Assembly (NCBI GenBank): GCA_001931875.2
Contig: MSJH02000818.1
Coordinates: 310,001 to 374,000 of the forward strand
Direction: 5' to 3'
Length of the DNA stretch: 64,000 nucleotides
Source: Byssochlamys sp. IMV 00236
Taxonomy: Eukaryota > Ascomycota > Eurotiomycetes > Eurotiales > Thermoascaceae
A model generated the notes under the pieces. That model searched no databases. It was not told the DNA's origin and saw only the letters and a program-made list of their open reading frames with translations. Below are positions 36,088 to 47,697 of the stretch, piece by piece. A program made the translations under genes and the position numbers. How positions within the stretch are numbered: position 1 is the stretch's first letter; each line of letters starts with the position of its first letter.

Positions 36088-38426
36088 ACGAGCATATATC
36101 TTGATTGAGCCCTTGTCTCGTAATAAAACACTCTTCGAACCATACTAGCACAGTCATCTTACCCAGTCACCAGCAGGCTGCGTGCATCGCGAGCGAGAAA
36201 AAGAAAAAGGGAGAACCGCAAATAGGTACATACATAGATTCTTACCTATCTCTTGCGCAGCAAACGGCCCTTCTTCCTGACTTTGCAAGAACATACAGAG
36301 AAAGATGAGAGCCTTGTTCCCTATTGCTTTTTCTGCTTTAAGTACCGTGATTCTGGTCCCAAACTCAGCGGTTGTTCCGAATTTGCTTTCCTTTCCACTT
36401 TTTTTTTTTCTTTCTTTTATTTCTTTGCCTTTTCTTTTTGAAACCATTCCACCATGATTCACCATTAAGTAAGTAAAAACTAGTTGTATCTATTTTCCCT
36501 CTCGAGTGCCATCTTTTATTCATGGCCATGAAAAAGAAATCTCATTATTATGGTACTCTATTTCCACCATCAGGATATATCTAAGAAGGGCTTTCTTTTC
36601 TTTCTTTTTCTAACTTGTTGTTTCTGCTCCATCCTCCTCTCTTCGAGAGAGGTTGAGTTAATATGCTGTTTCTTTCATTAACTACAAGGCTGCAAGCTGT
36701 TGATAGGAACGCGGGTATGTAAAGTGTAAAAAGCTATTTGTTTTATTCTTCTCTTATCTTTTTTTCCTCATAGATGGAAAAAGGAAAGTAAGAGGATGCG
36801 ATTATTAGAGCTTGGGTCAAGAATAGTGATTAATGCTCGGTGCTATCTTAGCTGGCGGATGAGAATTATCAGTAAACTTAAACTTAATAAAATAAAACTA
36901 TATACACGTAGACACCCTGCCCTGCGCAAAAGGGAACGCTAGGTGATCTATCAATCATCCGTTTGCGGCAGGTTCTTTGATTCCTAATTATAGATAGGAT
37001 AGAACCTACTAAATTGCTTGATAATTGGAGCCTTTGTATATCTATAGAGATAAATATGGGTTCAACCCGCCCCCGGAGAACTAGAAGCAAGCAAGCAAGC
37101 AATTCAAGTTGTTCAGGTCAGGCCGCCATTCAATATTCGACAATATGATAACTATCCCAGAAATAATCCCGTCACGTATGCCGTAAGACCGGACGTGACT
37201 TCATTGGCGGTTATCATAGTTATTCCTCTGAATACAGCCCTTAGTCAACAACAGAATATTCCTACCAGGAAATTACTGACCTATTCCCATTGATAGCTCC
37301 CTTAGCTGTCGAGCTGCTTGCGACACCGTTGGCTATGAAGATCGCGCTTACGATCATAGAATCCATAGGGCCGTTGCTCTTTGTACCCTCGTTTCCTGGG
37401 TCAAGCCTTTCGATGTATCCCATCCGTCTTTGGAAGCACTGCAGGGGCTGATCCTGCTTGCCCAAGGGACAGGCTGAAGTCTTCGACATTCCTCTGGGCC
37501 TCCCGTGGGAGTTCAAAAACTCCCAGGTGGACACCTTGTTGCTGCCCTTGCAACGCAACTCCGCCATTGTTGTGAACATTCTGTAGGTATGCTTGGAAGT
37601 CCACGGAGCCCGCCAGATGCTGCTGGGCTGTTACCAGGTCTGCACCCCCGGGGTCCTGACTGCTGGTAGCGGGTTGGGAGACTGCTCATGAGATGGGTAT
37701 TGTTGGTACAAACATATAGATTCCCAGCGCCGCTTATTCCAGGTGAAGTTGCTGTATACAAGTGCCTTCTAAGCGCCGGGCCAGAGCATCTTTGACAGGT
37801 ACCGGAATGTTGATTGGTGATAGTTCCTTTCACTGTAGTGAGTGGATCGATAGGGGTGTGATCAGTTGTAATAAATTGAACTTTCACGATAACCTTATCG
37901 ACCCAAAATTGTACCATTTACCGTTATAAGGTTGTCACGATAACCAAAGACACTTCTTGGTATTCTGTTGGGCTGAAACCCAGGCTCGAGCAGTCATCCC
38001 GAAAGAGTTCTAGGTATGAGGACCCAGTATCATCAAGGACACTGATCTCATGAACGATATCAATGCCAGGAACTCTAACTAATAGATTCATCTAGTAGTT
38101 ATGGAGAATATGAATCGTTGCTGGTATTGGACTCTGAGCAGTTGTACGTCACGAGCATGTTGCAGTCACCAGTATTCTTGCAGACGATGCATGGAGGTCC
38201 CTTTATTGTCCCGATCCTTGATTAGGACAAACCCCCCATTATCGAGGAAAACAATCTAGACTTACCTCATGGTGAGCGGTAACTTCATGACGCCCTGGGT
38301 CATTGTGGCATGTATCTACCGCCACCCCACACTGGATCGACCTAGTTTGGTAATCATGTTAGAGATCCAGGTAGACCAACAATGATCTTCTCCTTTTTGG
38401 TCGACTGGCAGAAAGCCATCATCATA
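36088..38426. other. ent3 3' region and relic-bearing spacer
   Basis: 2.3 kb. The first kilobase has many T and A runs and no coding sequence. 37395-37648 holds a relic of the PD-(D/E)XK family (separate entry). From 37650 to 38420 there is mixed sequence with short frames and no recognisable domain. Confidence 0.5.
37395..37648 (-). pseudogene. Relic paralogue of the 19.1-kb PD-(D/E)XK-type gene
   Basis: On the minus strand one frame reads ADLVTAQQHLAGSVDFQAYL, then QNVHNNGGV, then GVHLGVFELPREAQRNVEDF, then VLPKTDG, before losing the frame. The gene at 19107-20126 has, in the same order, IATARQHLQYFFEFQAYL, QNVALDAGV, GLQLGIFELPREQQRHVQDF and VLPKADE. Similarity covers about 80 codons just ahead of the nuclease-like core. 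The continuation that would carry the active-site region is not recognisable, and no start exon is visible. Confidence 0.82.
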
Positions 38427-39241
38427 TTAATCCCTCTCGAACTCCCCAACATGGGATTGACGAGATGTAGGTACGACAGCGACAGATGGAGTAAAGAAAG
38501 AAAAAAGGAGATCAATCAAAATCGAAATAATATATACCGGCTCGATCCAAAGAGTGGTTTCTCCGTGCTCTTGTCCCCACCGGTCCATGGCTTCTGCATA
38601 GCTTTGGCTACCCTGGGGTCCAGGGTCCTCCTTGAGAACTCCGGCATACCAATATGTTACATCTCCCGGCTTCGGATCTAAACTCCCGCTTCGATAGGCT
38701 TCTAGGGCTGCAAGAATGTTTACCTTCTGCGAGTCTGCTAGCATGGAATGGTGCTCCAGGATATGCTTCAAAGTTTCAATGCAGTGATATGCCAGTCTCG
38801 ACAGGCCAGTTGGTTCTGTCTCCGGTACACTAGACAGAGGAATAGCTATGTCAGAGCGGCTAATGCTGTGATTTTTTCTCCATTTATACTGATGAGGAAA
38901 GAGAAGAGGTCCAAAGATTCACGTACGTAGGGCCGTCGGGCGTGTGCGTCAGTATCCAGTGAATTCTCTCCTGGTTATCCTGTATCGCCTCCGGCCAATT
39001 GGGCCATCTCGCCATAATATCACGCGGAATTTTCAATTGGCTTTCACGAAAGCTAAGTAGTAGTAAATGAAATGATGTCAGCTCTTATTTTCTGCTGCTG
39101 GACGACAATCGCGCCTTGCTCTTACCTCTGGTATTCTGCAGGGTCCCAAAGGGCCCGTAAGCACCAGAGCTTATCATACCTATCCCATGTAGGCATGTCA
39201 ACGCGCGTGATTTCAGACACTCGATTCTCTTCAGCAACCAT
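38427..39241 (-). CDS. Uncharacterised protein, four exons
   Basis: Exons 39241-39126, 39052-38927, 38829-38538 and 38441-38427 give 182 residues in phase; donors are GTAAGA, GTACGT and GTATAT. It begins MVAEENRVSEITRVDMPTW and contains DRYDKLWCLRALWDPAEYQ and a Trp-rich middle (ARWPNWPEAIQ, RIHWILTHTP). No signal peptide, membrane segment or known motif is seen. The last intron (38537-38442, 96 nt) is a multiple of three without a stop, so an unspliced form would read through to the same stop codon. I do not recognise the family. Confidence 0.65.
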
Positions 39242-40236
39242 GACTTTTTAACAATGTTAAGAATTATTCAGAGAGAGGGGTCGTTTTATGAGGGGAAGTG
39301 AGATATCGATAGAGAGATCTAGCGTTGAGCGAGAATGTCTGCACTATGAGTAGATTCAGTATTACATGCAATGCTTCGGACCACAAATGGGCAATAGCAG
39401 ATAGTAGCTTTTGTGCGAAGTACGGAGTAAGAAGATATACGGGATTTGTTGAGTAACGTATTAATTCACCCCCCGAGTGAAGCGAAGGAAGTGAACCGGT
39501 CACGTGTTGCAGTTCCAGACTCCATACATCCAAGGTAATACATAGTTTTTTCAACATAGCCTGGGATGAGCGACGGTTTTCTTTTCAATGTCAGACAAGA
39601 AACTTCCCCCGAGATCACATGCAAAAGAAGATATGAAAAAGCAACAGGCAGAATGATTTCAGATAAGAATTAGATCCATGACAAATTTCTATACAAACAC
39701 AACAGGGTCCAATGTAGACGTTTTCTCTTTCTCCAACACATGGGGCTAAGTGCACGGCACCGATACGCAACGCTAAATTTGGAATTTTCGTCTTCTGAAT
39801 TAGTCGAACCGAGGGGTATCGAGCCAATCTGAAGGGAGGTTCAGGGAGGAGTTCCTACAGGTGACTCCATAAGTTTCAATTATGTTCATCAGCAGATGAG
39901 CATTGTGCGAAGAGAAGAGGGGATAGATAGGGTTAATGGAGATCGAGGGGCGGGAGATGTTTTTGTATGGCTTCCCGGGTGCTCGTATTCGAAGTCGAAC
40001 GTAGCACCGCCAACTTGCATGTCTTCTTCCAGCCAGCAGAAGTATTCGATCTCAGAGGACCAGACGGGCAACGACACGCTGTTTCCAGGGGCCCGCAATG
40101 CGCTTGCGCGAACAACGCAAGCATTTGTGGATCCGGAGTCCCCAAACGTGAGGGAGATGGCGGACAATAAATGGGAACTGAACAGTGATAGTTCTACCAA
40201 CATTCATGGATTTCCGTTATCTGCAGCAACGCGAAT
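39242..40236. other. Spacer, no gene recognised
   Basis: About 1 kb between two minus-strand genes. Frames on both strands are short and overlap each other without motifs. It should hold the promoter of the upstream gene and the 3' UTR of the Nbp2-like gene. Confidence 0.5.
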
Positions 40237-41637
40237 TCAGGTCGTCGCGCTGGCGGGATTGCCATTCTCGGTCCGATCGTCATCAGACTCTTCGACTGGC
40301 TGGGGAGATGTCTTCCCCTGACTGCCACCTAGAAGGTGAGATGGGTAAGGATCCAGATCTTTGCTGCTGGTAGAAAATCTTGATATCACAGAGGGATGTT
40401 TCTCACTGATGCTTCCACTGCCACCGTTGCTCTGCCCATTCCCGGGCATCAAACTGTTCTGGCTCTGAAATTCATCTGCGCCTGCATCTGAAGCGTTGAT
40501 ATCCAAATTGTTCTCGGCCACTGCATTGTTGATCTCCCCGTTGAGTGATGTCAAGCCACCCTCGATATGTCGTAGAAGTCGAACAAACTCCTCTGGAACA
40601 AGACCGCTTTCGCCTGTCTTGGGGTCTTCCGCCACTAACCAGCCTTGTCCATGTCTGTACGAGACAAGAATAACTTGGCCTTCCTTCAGTGGAAGCTCGT
40701 TCTCATGTTCTCTGGTGAAATCAAAAAGCGCCACAGCCTTCCCGTGCATCTCTTCGTCTGGTGAGGCTATTGAGAATTCGTAGTCTCGAGAGTAGCCGTC
40801 TGTGTCCGAAATTTCATCGTCTGAATCGAGCATATCAGGATCGAAATATTGATCTCCTTTGACATAGTCTGCGACACCCGTGCTGCCATAAGCCCCAGGA
40901 GTCAAGTGTGAATATCTGCCTTCGCTTGCTGGATAGGTCACAAACTCGCCCCCAGGGCCATCCTCAGTCGCGCCTTCTTCGCGCACATAGTATGTCTCAC
41001 TGCCATCACCGTTCATGCTGATAAACTGCCCACGGTCATCCCCAGAATATTCTCGACCACTGTCCCCCGGGCTCCGTCCCCTTCTCCCATCGTAGCCTGC
41101 TCCAGACCTGTTTTTCCGGTGACGCGAGGTCGTCACCACCGGACTATGCAGGTCCTCATCTTCACTGTATGGGGGACCGTCACCAAAAGACATAGCAGGT
41201 AATTGCTGATGTCCGTAGATATTTTCGGTGGTCCAAGGTCCCGCTGACCACTGCCCCCTCGAGCTATCCCACGTTGATGGCGGTGGATCGGAAAGTCGCC
41301 GATTCTCACTCATGGGAGTCGTGACCCCAGAGGGCACAGGAGGCGGGCCGTAATGGAGAGGATGCACTGGCGGGTACGCAAAGTCCCGGACAAGAGTATA
41401 AGGCAAGCTGGAATGGAATGCCGGAATGACATAAGATACCGGACGCGATTTATTCTGGGAAGCTAATGAAGCAGTTGAGTATGTAGATAACCGATCTCTG
41501 GTGTATGAGTTCGGGCGCTGCAGGCTTCCCCGCTTGACTGGCTTATCTGCGCCTAGAGGAGCAGAAAGCGGAGCGAGATTTGGGGATGCGACATGCTCCG
41601 GTTGAGAGGTCGGAGGAGATGACATTGTTGCTGCCAT
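40237..41637 (-). CDS. nbp2: SH3-domain adaptor, Nbp2-like
   Basis: Single exon, 466 residues. The N-terminal 295 residues are Ser/Pro/Gly-rich and disordered with acidic patches (EDEDLH, DSDDEISDTDG). One SH3 domain lies at about 298-357: GKAVALFDFTREHENELPL, then EGQVILVSYRHGQGWLVAED, then ESGLVPEEFVRLL, with the ALxDF, GWxxAE and PEEFV signatures of the Nbp2/Skb5 subgroup. In yeast Nbp2 recruits the phosphatase Ptc1 to Pbs2 in the HOG pathway, which is the pathway fed by nikA in this window; that role is inferred here from family. The C-terminal tail is Ser-rich and acidic. Confidence 0.85.
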   Translation of the reverse strand: MAATMSSPPTSQPEHVASPNLAPLSAPLGADKPVKRGSLQRPNSYTRDRLSTYSTASLASQNKSRPVSYVIPAFHSSLPYTLVRDFAYPPVHPLHYGPPPVPSGVTTPMSENRRLSDPPPSTWDSSRGQWSAGPWTTENIYGHQQLPAMSFGDGPPYSEDEDLHSPVVTTSRHRKNRSGAGYDGRRGRSPGDSGREYSGDDRGQFISMNGDGSETYYVREEGATEDGPGGEFVTYPASEGRYSHLTPGAYGSTGVADYVKGDQYFDPDMLDSDDEISDTDGYSRDYEFSIASPDEEMHGKAVALFDFTREHENELPLKEGQVILVSYRHGQGWLVAEDPKTGESGLVPEEFVRLLRHIEGGLTSLNGEINNAVAENNLDINASDAGADEFQSQNSLMPGNGQSNGGSGSISEKHPSVISRFSTSSKDLDPYPSHLLGGSQGKTSPQPVEESDDDRTENGNPASATT

Positions 41638-43886
41638 GAGAGTCAGATCACTAAAACACGAAAAAAGGATTTCGCTTCAATATCGCGCGTTGAAATTCCT
41701 AATAACCCGATTCGAAATGCACCGCAAAGATTGCACCCTATATTTGCATCGCGATCTCCGGTATTTCTTCGTAGCCACGCAACACCGACAAAATTGTGTT
41801 TCTGCTAGATAAAAGGGGAGGAACCCAAGTCGCGCGGATACTCAGGCCTAGCCCTTATGAGCAGAGTAAGACAGTCCAGCTGTTAAGAATCGAAACAGTT
41901 CTAACACTGTGCTAAACTGGACTTATCACCTTCAAACAGAATAAACAGACAGCACTGTAGAAAGGCGCAATGCTTGTGTCTTCCACGCAAGCTTCGTGCG
42001 AAGTGGTCTAGTGTAGGATGACGACCGTCAATGGGTACGGGTCTGTTCGCTCCGTCTGCTTCTACCTGAGGGAGAAGTATAACGCGTGCTGGACGGTCGA
42101 GTTTCTGTCGCGAACCAATTTCAAGTAGCCCAGCCCGATATAGCGACTTCAGAGGACCCAGTAGGGTGGACGAGCAAAGAAATGCTCTTGCTGAATGGAG
42201 TAGGCAGTCTGATAATCTAGAGAGCGGCAGGGGGGGAGCGGTGTGCGCCGTGCGCTGTGGGATGGCACCGTCTCGAAAGCGGCGTTTTCTGGAAGGAGAA
42301 GATGGAAGACAACTGTCTGAAGTGCAGATGCGCGCGGCCTTGTGCAGTGGTCGACTGTGAGATGGCTTGTGGGTGGACAGTCGTTCCCTTCGTTCGTCCC
42401 GCGGTTTCGAGGGACAGTCAAAGGCCCTATTCTAAATATAGCAAGGTCGTCCTGGGATGCATAGACGAGAGCGAATAACAGCGCCGCACCACTGGAGCAC
42501 GCGAGAAGGGACTGTCGAAGTCAGAAAGGACCCGGGAAAGGATCGTAGGTCGAAGACGGAGGCAAGGAGCGTCACGAATGGGAGACGATGGATGGATGAG
42601 AGAGGGATCTCAGGAGCAGCGGAGATTACCTGGAGACCGTTCTCGGTTCTCGGCGAGTGGTTCGAGTCAGGGTTGGTTCAGTAACTTCAGTCCAGGGTAA
42701 AGGTTGGTCGTTTCGCTGGCTATTAATATCAGCCTCAACGAGAGATCCAGAATCAGAGCGCTTCGAAGTATACCGAATGACAATCAATGAAGTTGCAGTC
42801 CCACAGGAACTCCTCAGCCCCTCTGATTAAAAAAAAAGATCCACACTCAAAACTCCGTTCAGTCTTTTTGTCTCTTTCTGTCCAGCAGGGCGTGCTCATG
42901 TGACTTTCCACGTGAGACGGATCTCATTTTAGTGTGTTTCATGTGGGTTTCCCAGAATGGATTAGCGCAAGTCTGATGCTCTTGAGACTTGAGTAGTGTA
43001 CTACTTATGGTATCTAGAGTACAGTCGGTAGAGCATCTATCATATCCCAACCAGGACGACAGGGCGTGAGACACATATACAGAGCAGAGTATTGAATCTG
43101 ATCATGCAGGATCGAATCTAGGCTTCTGGAGAGAATGCCTCTGTTGAGACGGTCATTCTATTGAGGACATACTCCAGCGCGTGTCTGCTATAGCCCAGAC
43201 ATTTTCCTTCACGATTATCCTTGCTCCAGGTTTCATGACTGTTACTTGATTTCTGATAATCTGTATCGCGTACCGAACTGCCCAGTTATGCAGGATCCAT
43301 CGGAATAGATAAATATCTGCGCTATGGCAGAACGACCCAGAAGTACTTCGCATCTCCTAGCCAGAACGTTATCATCTCACCAAAGTGCTACATGTCAGTG
43401 ATACCGTAGCATTCGGGTCTATTAGTAATGTATAGAGTCACTTTGAACTAGGACTTTGTCTGCTTTCTATGAGAAGTAAAAAGAAGGTTCAGTTCATACA
43501 TGCTCAGAGCGTATCTTCATTCATTCATCACCTAGGTAAAATCATCTATACATGAGTCAAAGTACAAACCACAACGTCTAAACGCCCCAAGTAAAGTGTT
43601 GGCAGAGGATTTATTCGAGAGCCTGTCTCGAAAATCCTTGTTCAAGGAAGACAAAGAAGTACACACATAGGGTAGTCCTGCAACCCTCGAATTGTAGCCG
43701 TCTTCGTAAACATAAAACGAGAGGAATGCTTTGAACGAATGACAATGGACATGTGCAAAACCGGGTACGCCGTCATGACAAAGATGGAGATATCAAGTCG
43801 TAACATAAAGGAGAGTTGCTTCTATGCGCGTTAAGTAAATCGACAGTATCCGCCATGAGTCCCAATTCTAGATTCATGAGTTTTTT
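41638..43886. other. nbp2 leader/promoter and spacer
   Basis: 2.2 kb without an intact gene. The part next to nbp2 carries several short frames on both strands and no motif. An O-methyltransferase relic at 43153-43353 is listed separately. Confidence 0.5.
43153..43353 (-). pseudogene. O-methyltransferase C-terminal fragment (relic)
   Basis: A 66-codon frame contains SADIYLFRWILHNWAVRYA, then IQIIRNQVTVMKPGARIIV. This matches the conserved ADVYFFRxILHDWxDxYA...LKPGARI block of SAM-dependent O-methyltransferases of fungal secondary metabolism, including the His that corresponds to the catalytic base. Sequence on both sides has no continuation in any frame and the frame stops 25 codons after the match. 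It is a decayed piece. Confidence 0.72.
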
Positions 43887-45053
43887 TCAAGGAACTGGTC
43901 TACCACCAATTCTTGGAGGTAGACGTGGAGATTTATAGAATGGAACGGTCATCTCAACCTCCCCCTCCCCAACGTCACGTTTGTCGTTGGTCTCAGAAGT
44001 CTGGACACAGCGACTTTCTGTAACTGTCTTTGTGACAGTGACGAACGACAGGTGTGGAGTTCCTGCATTCGTAGACATCGATGTTGTCGCTGGTGATTGC
44101 TTCGCAGGCGGAACTGTCACAGAAGGTACAGTCGAGTTGCAGTCGGGAGGACTTGTAGGTCTCTCAAACCGCTGGGCATCAAAGATTTCTGAAAATTGAC
44201 CAGGGATGGCCGCTTCGTTGAGAGACTGGCCCTTATCATAATTGGCGACCAACTTGTTATGGACCTTGGGACTCTCCACAACGTCAATATCCATGCAGGT
44301 GGTATACATCTCAAGCTTTCCCTTTGGCAGGTTGGGGTCAATATTGGGCAAGGTCGGCCAATCCCAAACCCAATAGAGAGTATATGGCTTCCCAGTAGGC
44401 GCATCACTTGGCAAGGCAATATCTTGTTGACACCAGAGGTCCGCCCCCATAAGCTGGTTCGCTTGGTGAGGAAATACAGCTTGGCGGTGGGTCGAGATGT
44501 TGCCGTTGTTGATTTGGTAACAACGCGAATCGTCGAAATTCTGGACAGAGAGCAGAACTCCTCGCCTGTCACCCCCAGTACCGTTTTGGTTCCAGACCTT
44601 ATGAATTCCCAAGAAAGTGTCGTTTTCCCGTGGTTGTGTCGTTCCGTACACGTATAGAGTGCCTCGATTCTCGGGCTTTCCGGGTTGATTCCATGGGAGA
44701 GTGACATGGCCGTTTTCTTGGTAACGAAGCGCAATAGCAGCACCAGGCGCAGCTCGTAGTCTGGGGCTGCCGGCTGTTTGATTTCTCGTCCGCTGTGTGT
44801 CTTTGCACATCGGGTCGGTCGGATAGATCACATTCGCCCGGTCGTCTGGAGGTAGCAGGTATACCATCGTAGGGTCACTGAATCCAGGAGCAGTACGCAG
44901 CACGTTTCCTCTTGCATATCCTGGAGAACCGATAAAGGTGCCATTCGGCGCAATAACCATGAGTTGCTCAACCCAGCTGTGAGCATCGATCGTGGTAGCT
45001 ATGAGGCTAAGGCTGAGGACTGCCGTCAAGACCAGCTTGCTGACAGCACTCAT
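43887..45053 (-). CDS. Secreted LPMO-like protein with N-terminal His (DUF7492-type)
   Basis: Single exon, 388 residues from the ATG at 45053; the frame is open 56 codons further up, but that part is not signal-like. A signal peptide (about 1-24, ends TTIDA) precedes a mature His25 in HSWVEQLMVIAPNGTF. A free N-terminal His is the hallmark of copper-binding lytic polysaccharide monooxygenases, and a second His lies in QENGHVTLPW. Aromatic and Cys-rich stretches follow (DSRCYQINNG, ADLWCQQDIALP, LYWVWDWPTLP). The C-terminal 80 residues are Thr/Ser/Val-rich, a likely O-glycosylated tail, then basic/Pro-rich. I place it in a fungal uncharacterised family that I recall as DUF7492; enzymatic activity is unproven. 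Confidence 0.78.
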   Translation of the reverse strand: MSAVSKLVLTAVLSLSLIATTIDAHSWVEQLMVIAPNGTFIGSPGYARGNVLRTAPGFSDPTMVYLLPPDDRANVIYPTDPMCKDTQRTRNQTAGSPRLRAAPGAAIALRYQENGHVTLPWNQPGKPENRGTLYVYGTTQPRENDTFLGIHKVWNQNGTGGDRRGVLLSVQNFDDSRCYQINNGNISTHRQAVFPHQANQLMGADLWCQQDIALPSDAPTGKPYTLYWVWDWPTLPNIDPNLPKGKLEMYTTCMDIDVVESPKVHNKLVANYDKGQSLNEAAIPGQFSEIFDAQRFERPTSPPDCNSTVPSVTVPPAKQSPATTSMSTNAGTPHLSFVTVTKTVTESRCVQTSETNDKRDVGEGEVEMTVPFYKSPRLPPRIGGRPVP

Positions 45054-45098
45054 GTTGGGCAATATTTTTGCTGAAGAACTGAAAAAAATGAGTGGCAA

Positions 45099-45106
45099 GT
45101 ATATAG
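45099..45106 (-). promoter_or_regulatory. TATA-like element upstream of the LPMO-like gene
   Basis: On the minus strand the sequence reads ACTATATACT about 47 bases before the chosen ATG at 45053. Position and sequence suit a TATA element with a very short leader, which also favours the ATG at 45053 over the upstream in-frame one. Confidence 0.4.
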
Positions 45107-47548
45107 TATCTAGAGAGCGAATGATGAGACCCTGGAGGATATAGAAATCTTTATTTGAGTCAGCATGACAATGACATAGTGATTTCGATTGAGAGCCTTC
45201 ACTGCAAGGGGTGTTGAACAATGACTATTATATGGATTCTGAGACAGACAAACGAGAAGCAATGAATGACGGCTGAATGGATAAGGATATACTCACGGGA
45301 AACATGTCCTACGCAGGACTAATCCAACAATACTCTATTCATTGGGAGTGAATCGAGCTCTTGAACCTCAGTCACACTTGTGTTGGTAGATGGAAGAACA
45401 AGTGCATATTCACCCGTGAGACACAGTGCTTGTAATCTTTCTAGTCTGCTCCTGCAAATTGATGAAATCAAGTTTTATACGACACCAACAATAAGGATCA
45501 AACGTGGAGATCCAGAAGAATGCGACAAGATGGAACCTGGTATCAAGGCTATAGATTGCTGATTGATGTTGCAGCGTTGCATAGAATCTGGAGGAGACAG
45601 ATCTAGCAGGGCGCCAACATGATAGTTCTCGTCCAATTAATCGTAGCCTTAGATCTACTATTGGAACAGTGTAGTCCACCACACCAAGGCACGTTTCAGG
45701 GTCTAATGCAGAGGTTGCATCTGTGGCCATATGTTTACTCTGCTCACCAGCTGACGCCGCATCTGAATCAATAGGACGAGGTGACTGGGCGCGAAATATC
45801 CATGAGCCCAAGCATAAAGGCTCTATCCCATTTATATGCAGCTTTCCACCGTACCTGAATCAATCGAACGCGATATCTCTCATCTCGAGACCTAATAGGA
45901 GGACAACGTTAGACAAGGCATATTGTTCGCGGTGCAGTACAAGCCAGCTCTTCCATACGAAATACAGGGCTGTAAGTAGTACCGACGGGAAAAGCAAACA
46001 AATTTGGTATTCCCTCATCTCCACTAGCTGTCTGAGGAATCCTAGGGAAATCTACAAAGTCTGGCGGATATTGCACGCTTTCGCAGTGATGAGATTCAAA
46101 AGGCGCTGTGGTGGGTTGACTGTTGCGAAGTTGCTCAATGGGTGGCTAAGAGACGAAATGGATTGGCTGAATCGGAGCGCGATTTCGGCGCCTGAGGACC
46201 AACAAATCGTGTCGGATAACGGAAGGGGAAACACCGGCTAAATGCCCGTTTCAGGTAAGAGAGAGCCTATCAGAGAGCAGCTGTGCTTGATAAGCTTTCC
46301 TTGCGCAGCCCCGCGGGGCTGCTGATGCCATCGTGTCCAGAAGCTGAACAGCAGCATGAGGATAATAGGAATAAGGACAGTAACGTTGAAAAACTCAATA
46401 CTCAAGAAAGCTGCATGAGAGTGAGCATATACCACGTGGGCCTGCAAAGGAAATAAGGTCAATCTGATAAATCATATGCGCATATAAAAGCCGTTATTTT
46501 CTTTGCTCAGAGCGCTGCTTCTTTTAACCTCCTCTCCCGGTCAAGAAACGCATTATTGCCATCCCCAGCGCAACCTTGATAATATTTATATTATGTGCCA
46601 TTGTCTCCCAATCCATTCTGAGCCAGCCAAGCTCCCTATGACCATAGAGAGGTGCCAAGAGGATGCGGGCCTAATGGGCGTTTGAGAATCATCAACATTA
46701 TTACCCCTCTGGACTGCGTTACCGATTTCCCTGGAGGGGTAAAGTACCTTGAGAGCCCCTCCTCGTCTGCCCTCCAGTACTCTACTCTACTCTAGACGTA
46801 CATGTGGAGAGCTGTTGAGAGATTTTACTAAAGTCCCAATACGTAGGACGGTGGAGCTCGGACAGACACAAATAAAGCTAAGCCCGCTGGCCGAACTCAA
46901 CTTTTCAGCACTAGACGAGTACTTCGCCATAGACATACACAGCGGGCTGATAGTGTTGATCTTAAGCCATGGATGGGAAGAAATGGCTCCTGCAGGAGGT
47001 TCATATGGATTAGACGCTTGCGAATTGCATGTAAATCGGCGCCAGGGAGTCCTATCACAGGCTCGTTTCCGATCCATATGCTACCAGACGAGTTCCACTT
47101 TCGTCTCTCACCGCTAGTTTTGGTGAAGAGACAATATTCGACGATCTCGCAGTCTGAAACAAACAGTATAAGGCAGCTCTTAGATGCGTCTCTCAGCTCG
47201 ACGGAATGCTTTGCGTTATCCCACTCCCCTCATTGAAATTACCGAGAGATCAGCTACAGCTTGCGTCAATGGCACCTTCCACACTCGACACTGAAGTCTT
47301 GAACGCAAAAAGGACAAGTAGAAGATAATAATGAAGCCATCGATGGGCTGGATTAGCGCAGTGGCGGTCTTTCGTGATGAGAAGTAATTACCTATTCAGA
47401 AGAGCTAAGCCATGATTGAGGCTGGGTTGCGAGCCGCGCCACAGCCCACTCGCTTTGTTCCACTTCCAATAAGTAACTGAAGCGGGTTCAGCAGTCTCAG
47501 CCTCAGCAAAAGTGGCAACTAATTATTAATAACAACTGTATCTACAGC

Positions 47549-47573
47549 TAACTAACTAACTAGTTAACTAACT
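47549..47573. repeat. CTAA/TTAA simple repeat
   Basis: CTAA units run on to a GTTAACTAACT stretch, so the block is partly self-complementary. Non-coding, no function assigned. Confidence 0.6.
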
Positions 47574-47697
47574 TGACTTATATGTTGAGAAACTGCTAAT
47601 GTATATCAGTATTAGCATAGACTTTGCGAGCTCTCCCAATGACGCACTGGTTTTCCCACCCTAAGTACAGTGGTTGAGCAACATATGGATGTATGTA

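Noticed and set aside
37030..37095. tRNA-like B-box (GGTTCAACCC) near 37068
   Set aside because: No matching A box or cloverleaf could be built in the upstream sequence.
45410..45811. 133-codon minus-strand frame in the 45-48 kb spacer
   Set aside because: No motif, no convincing splice sites and no homology that I can recognise.
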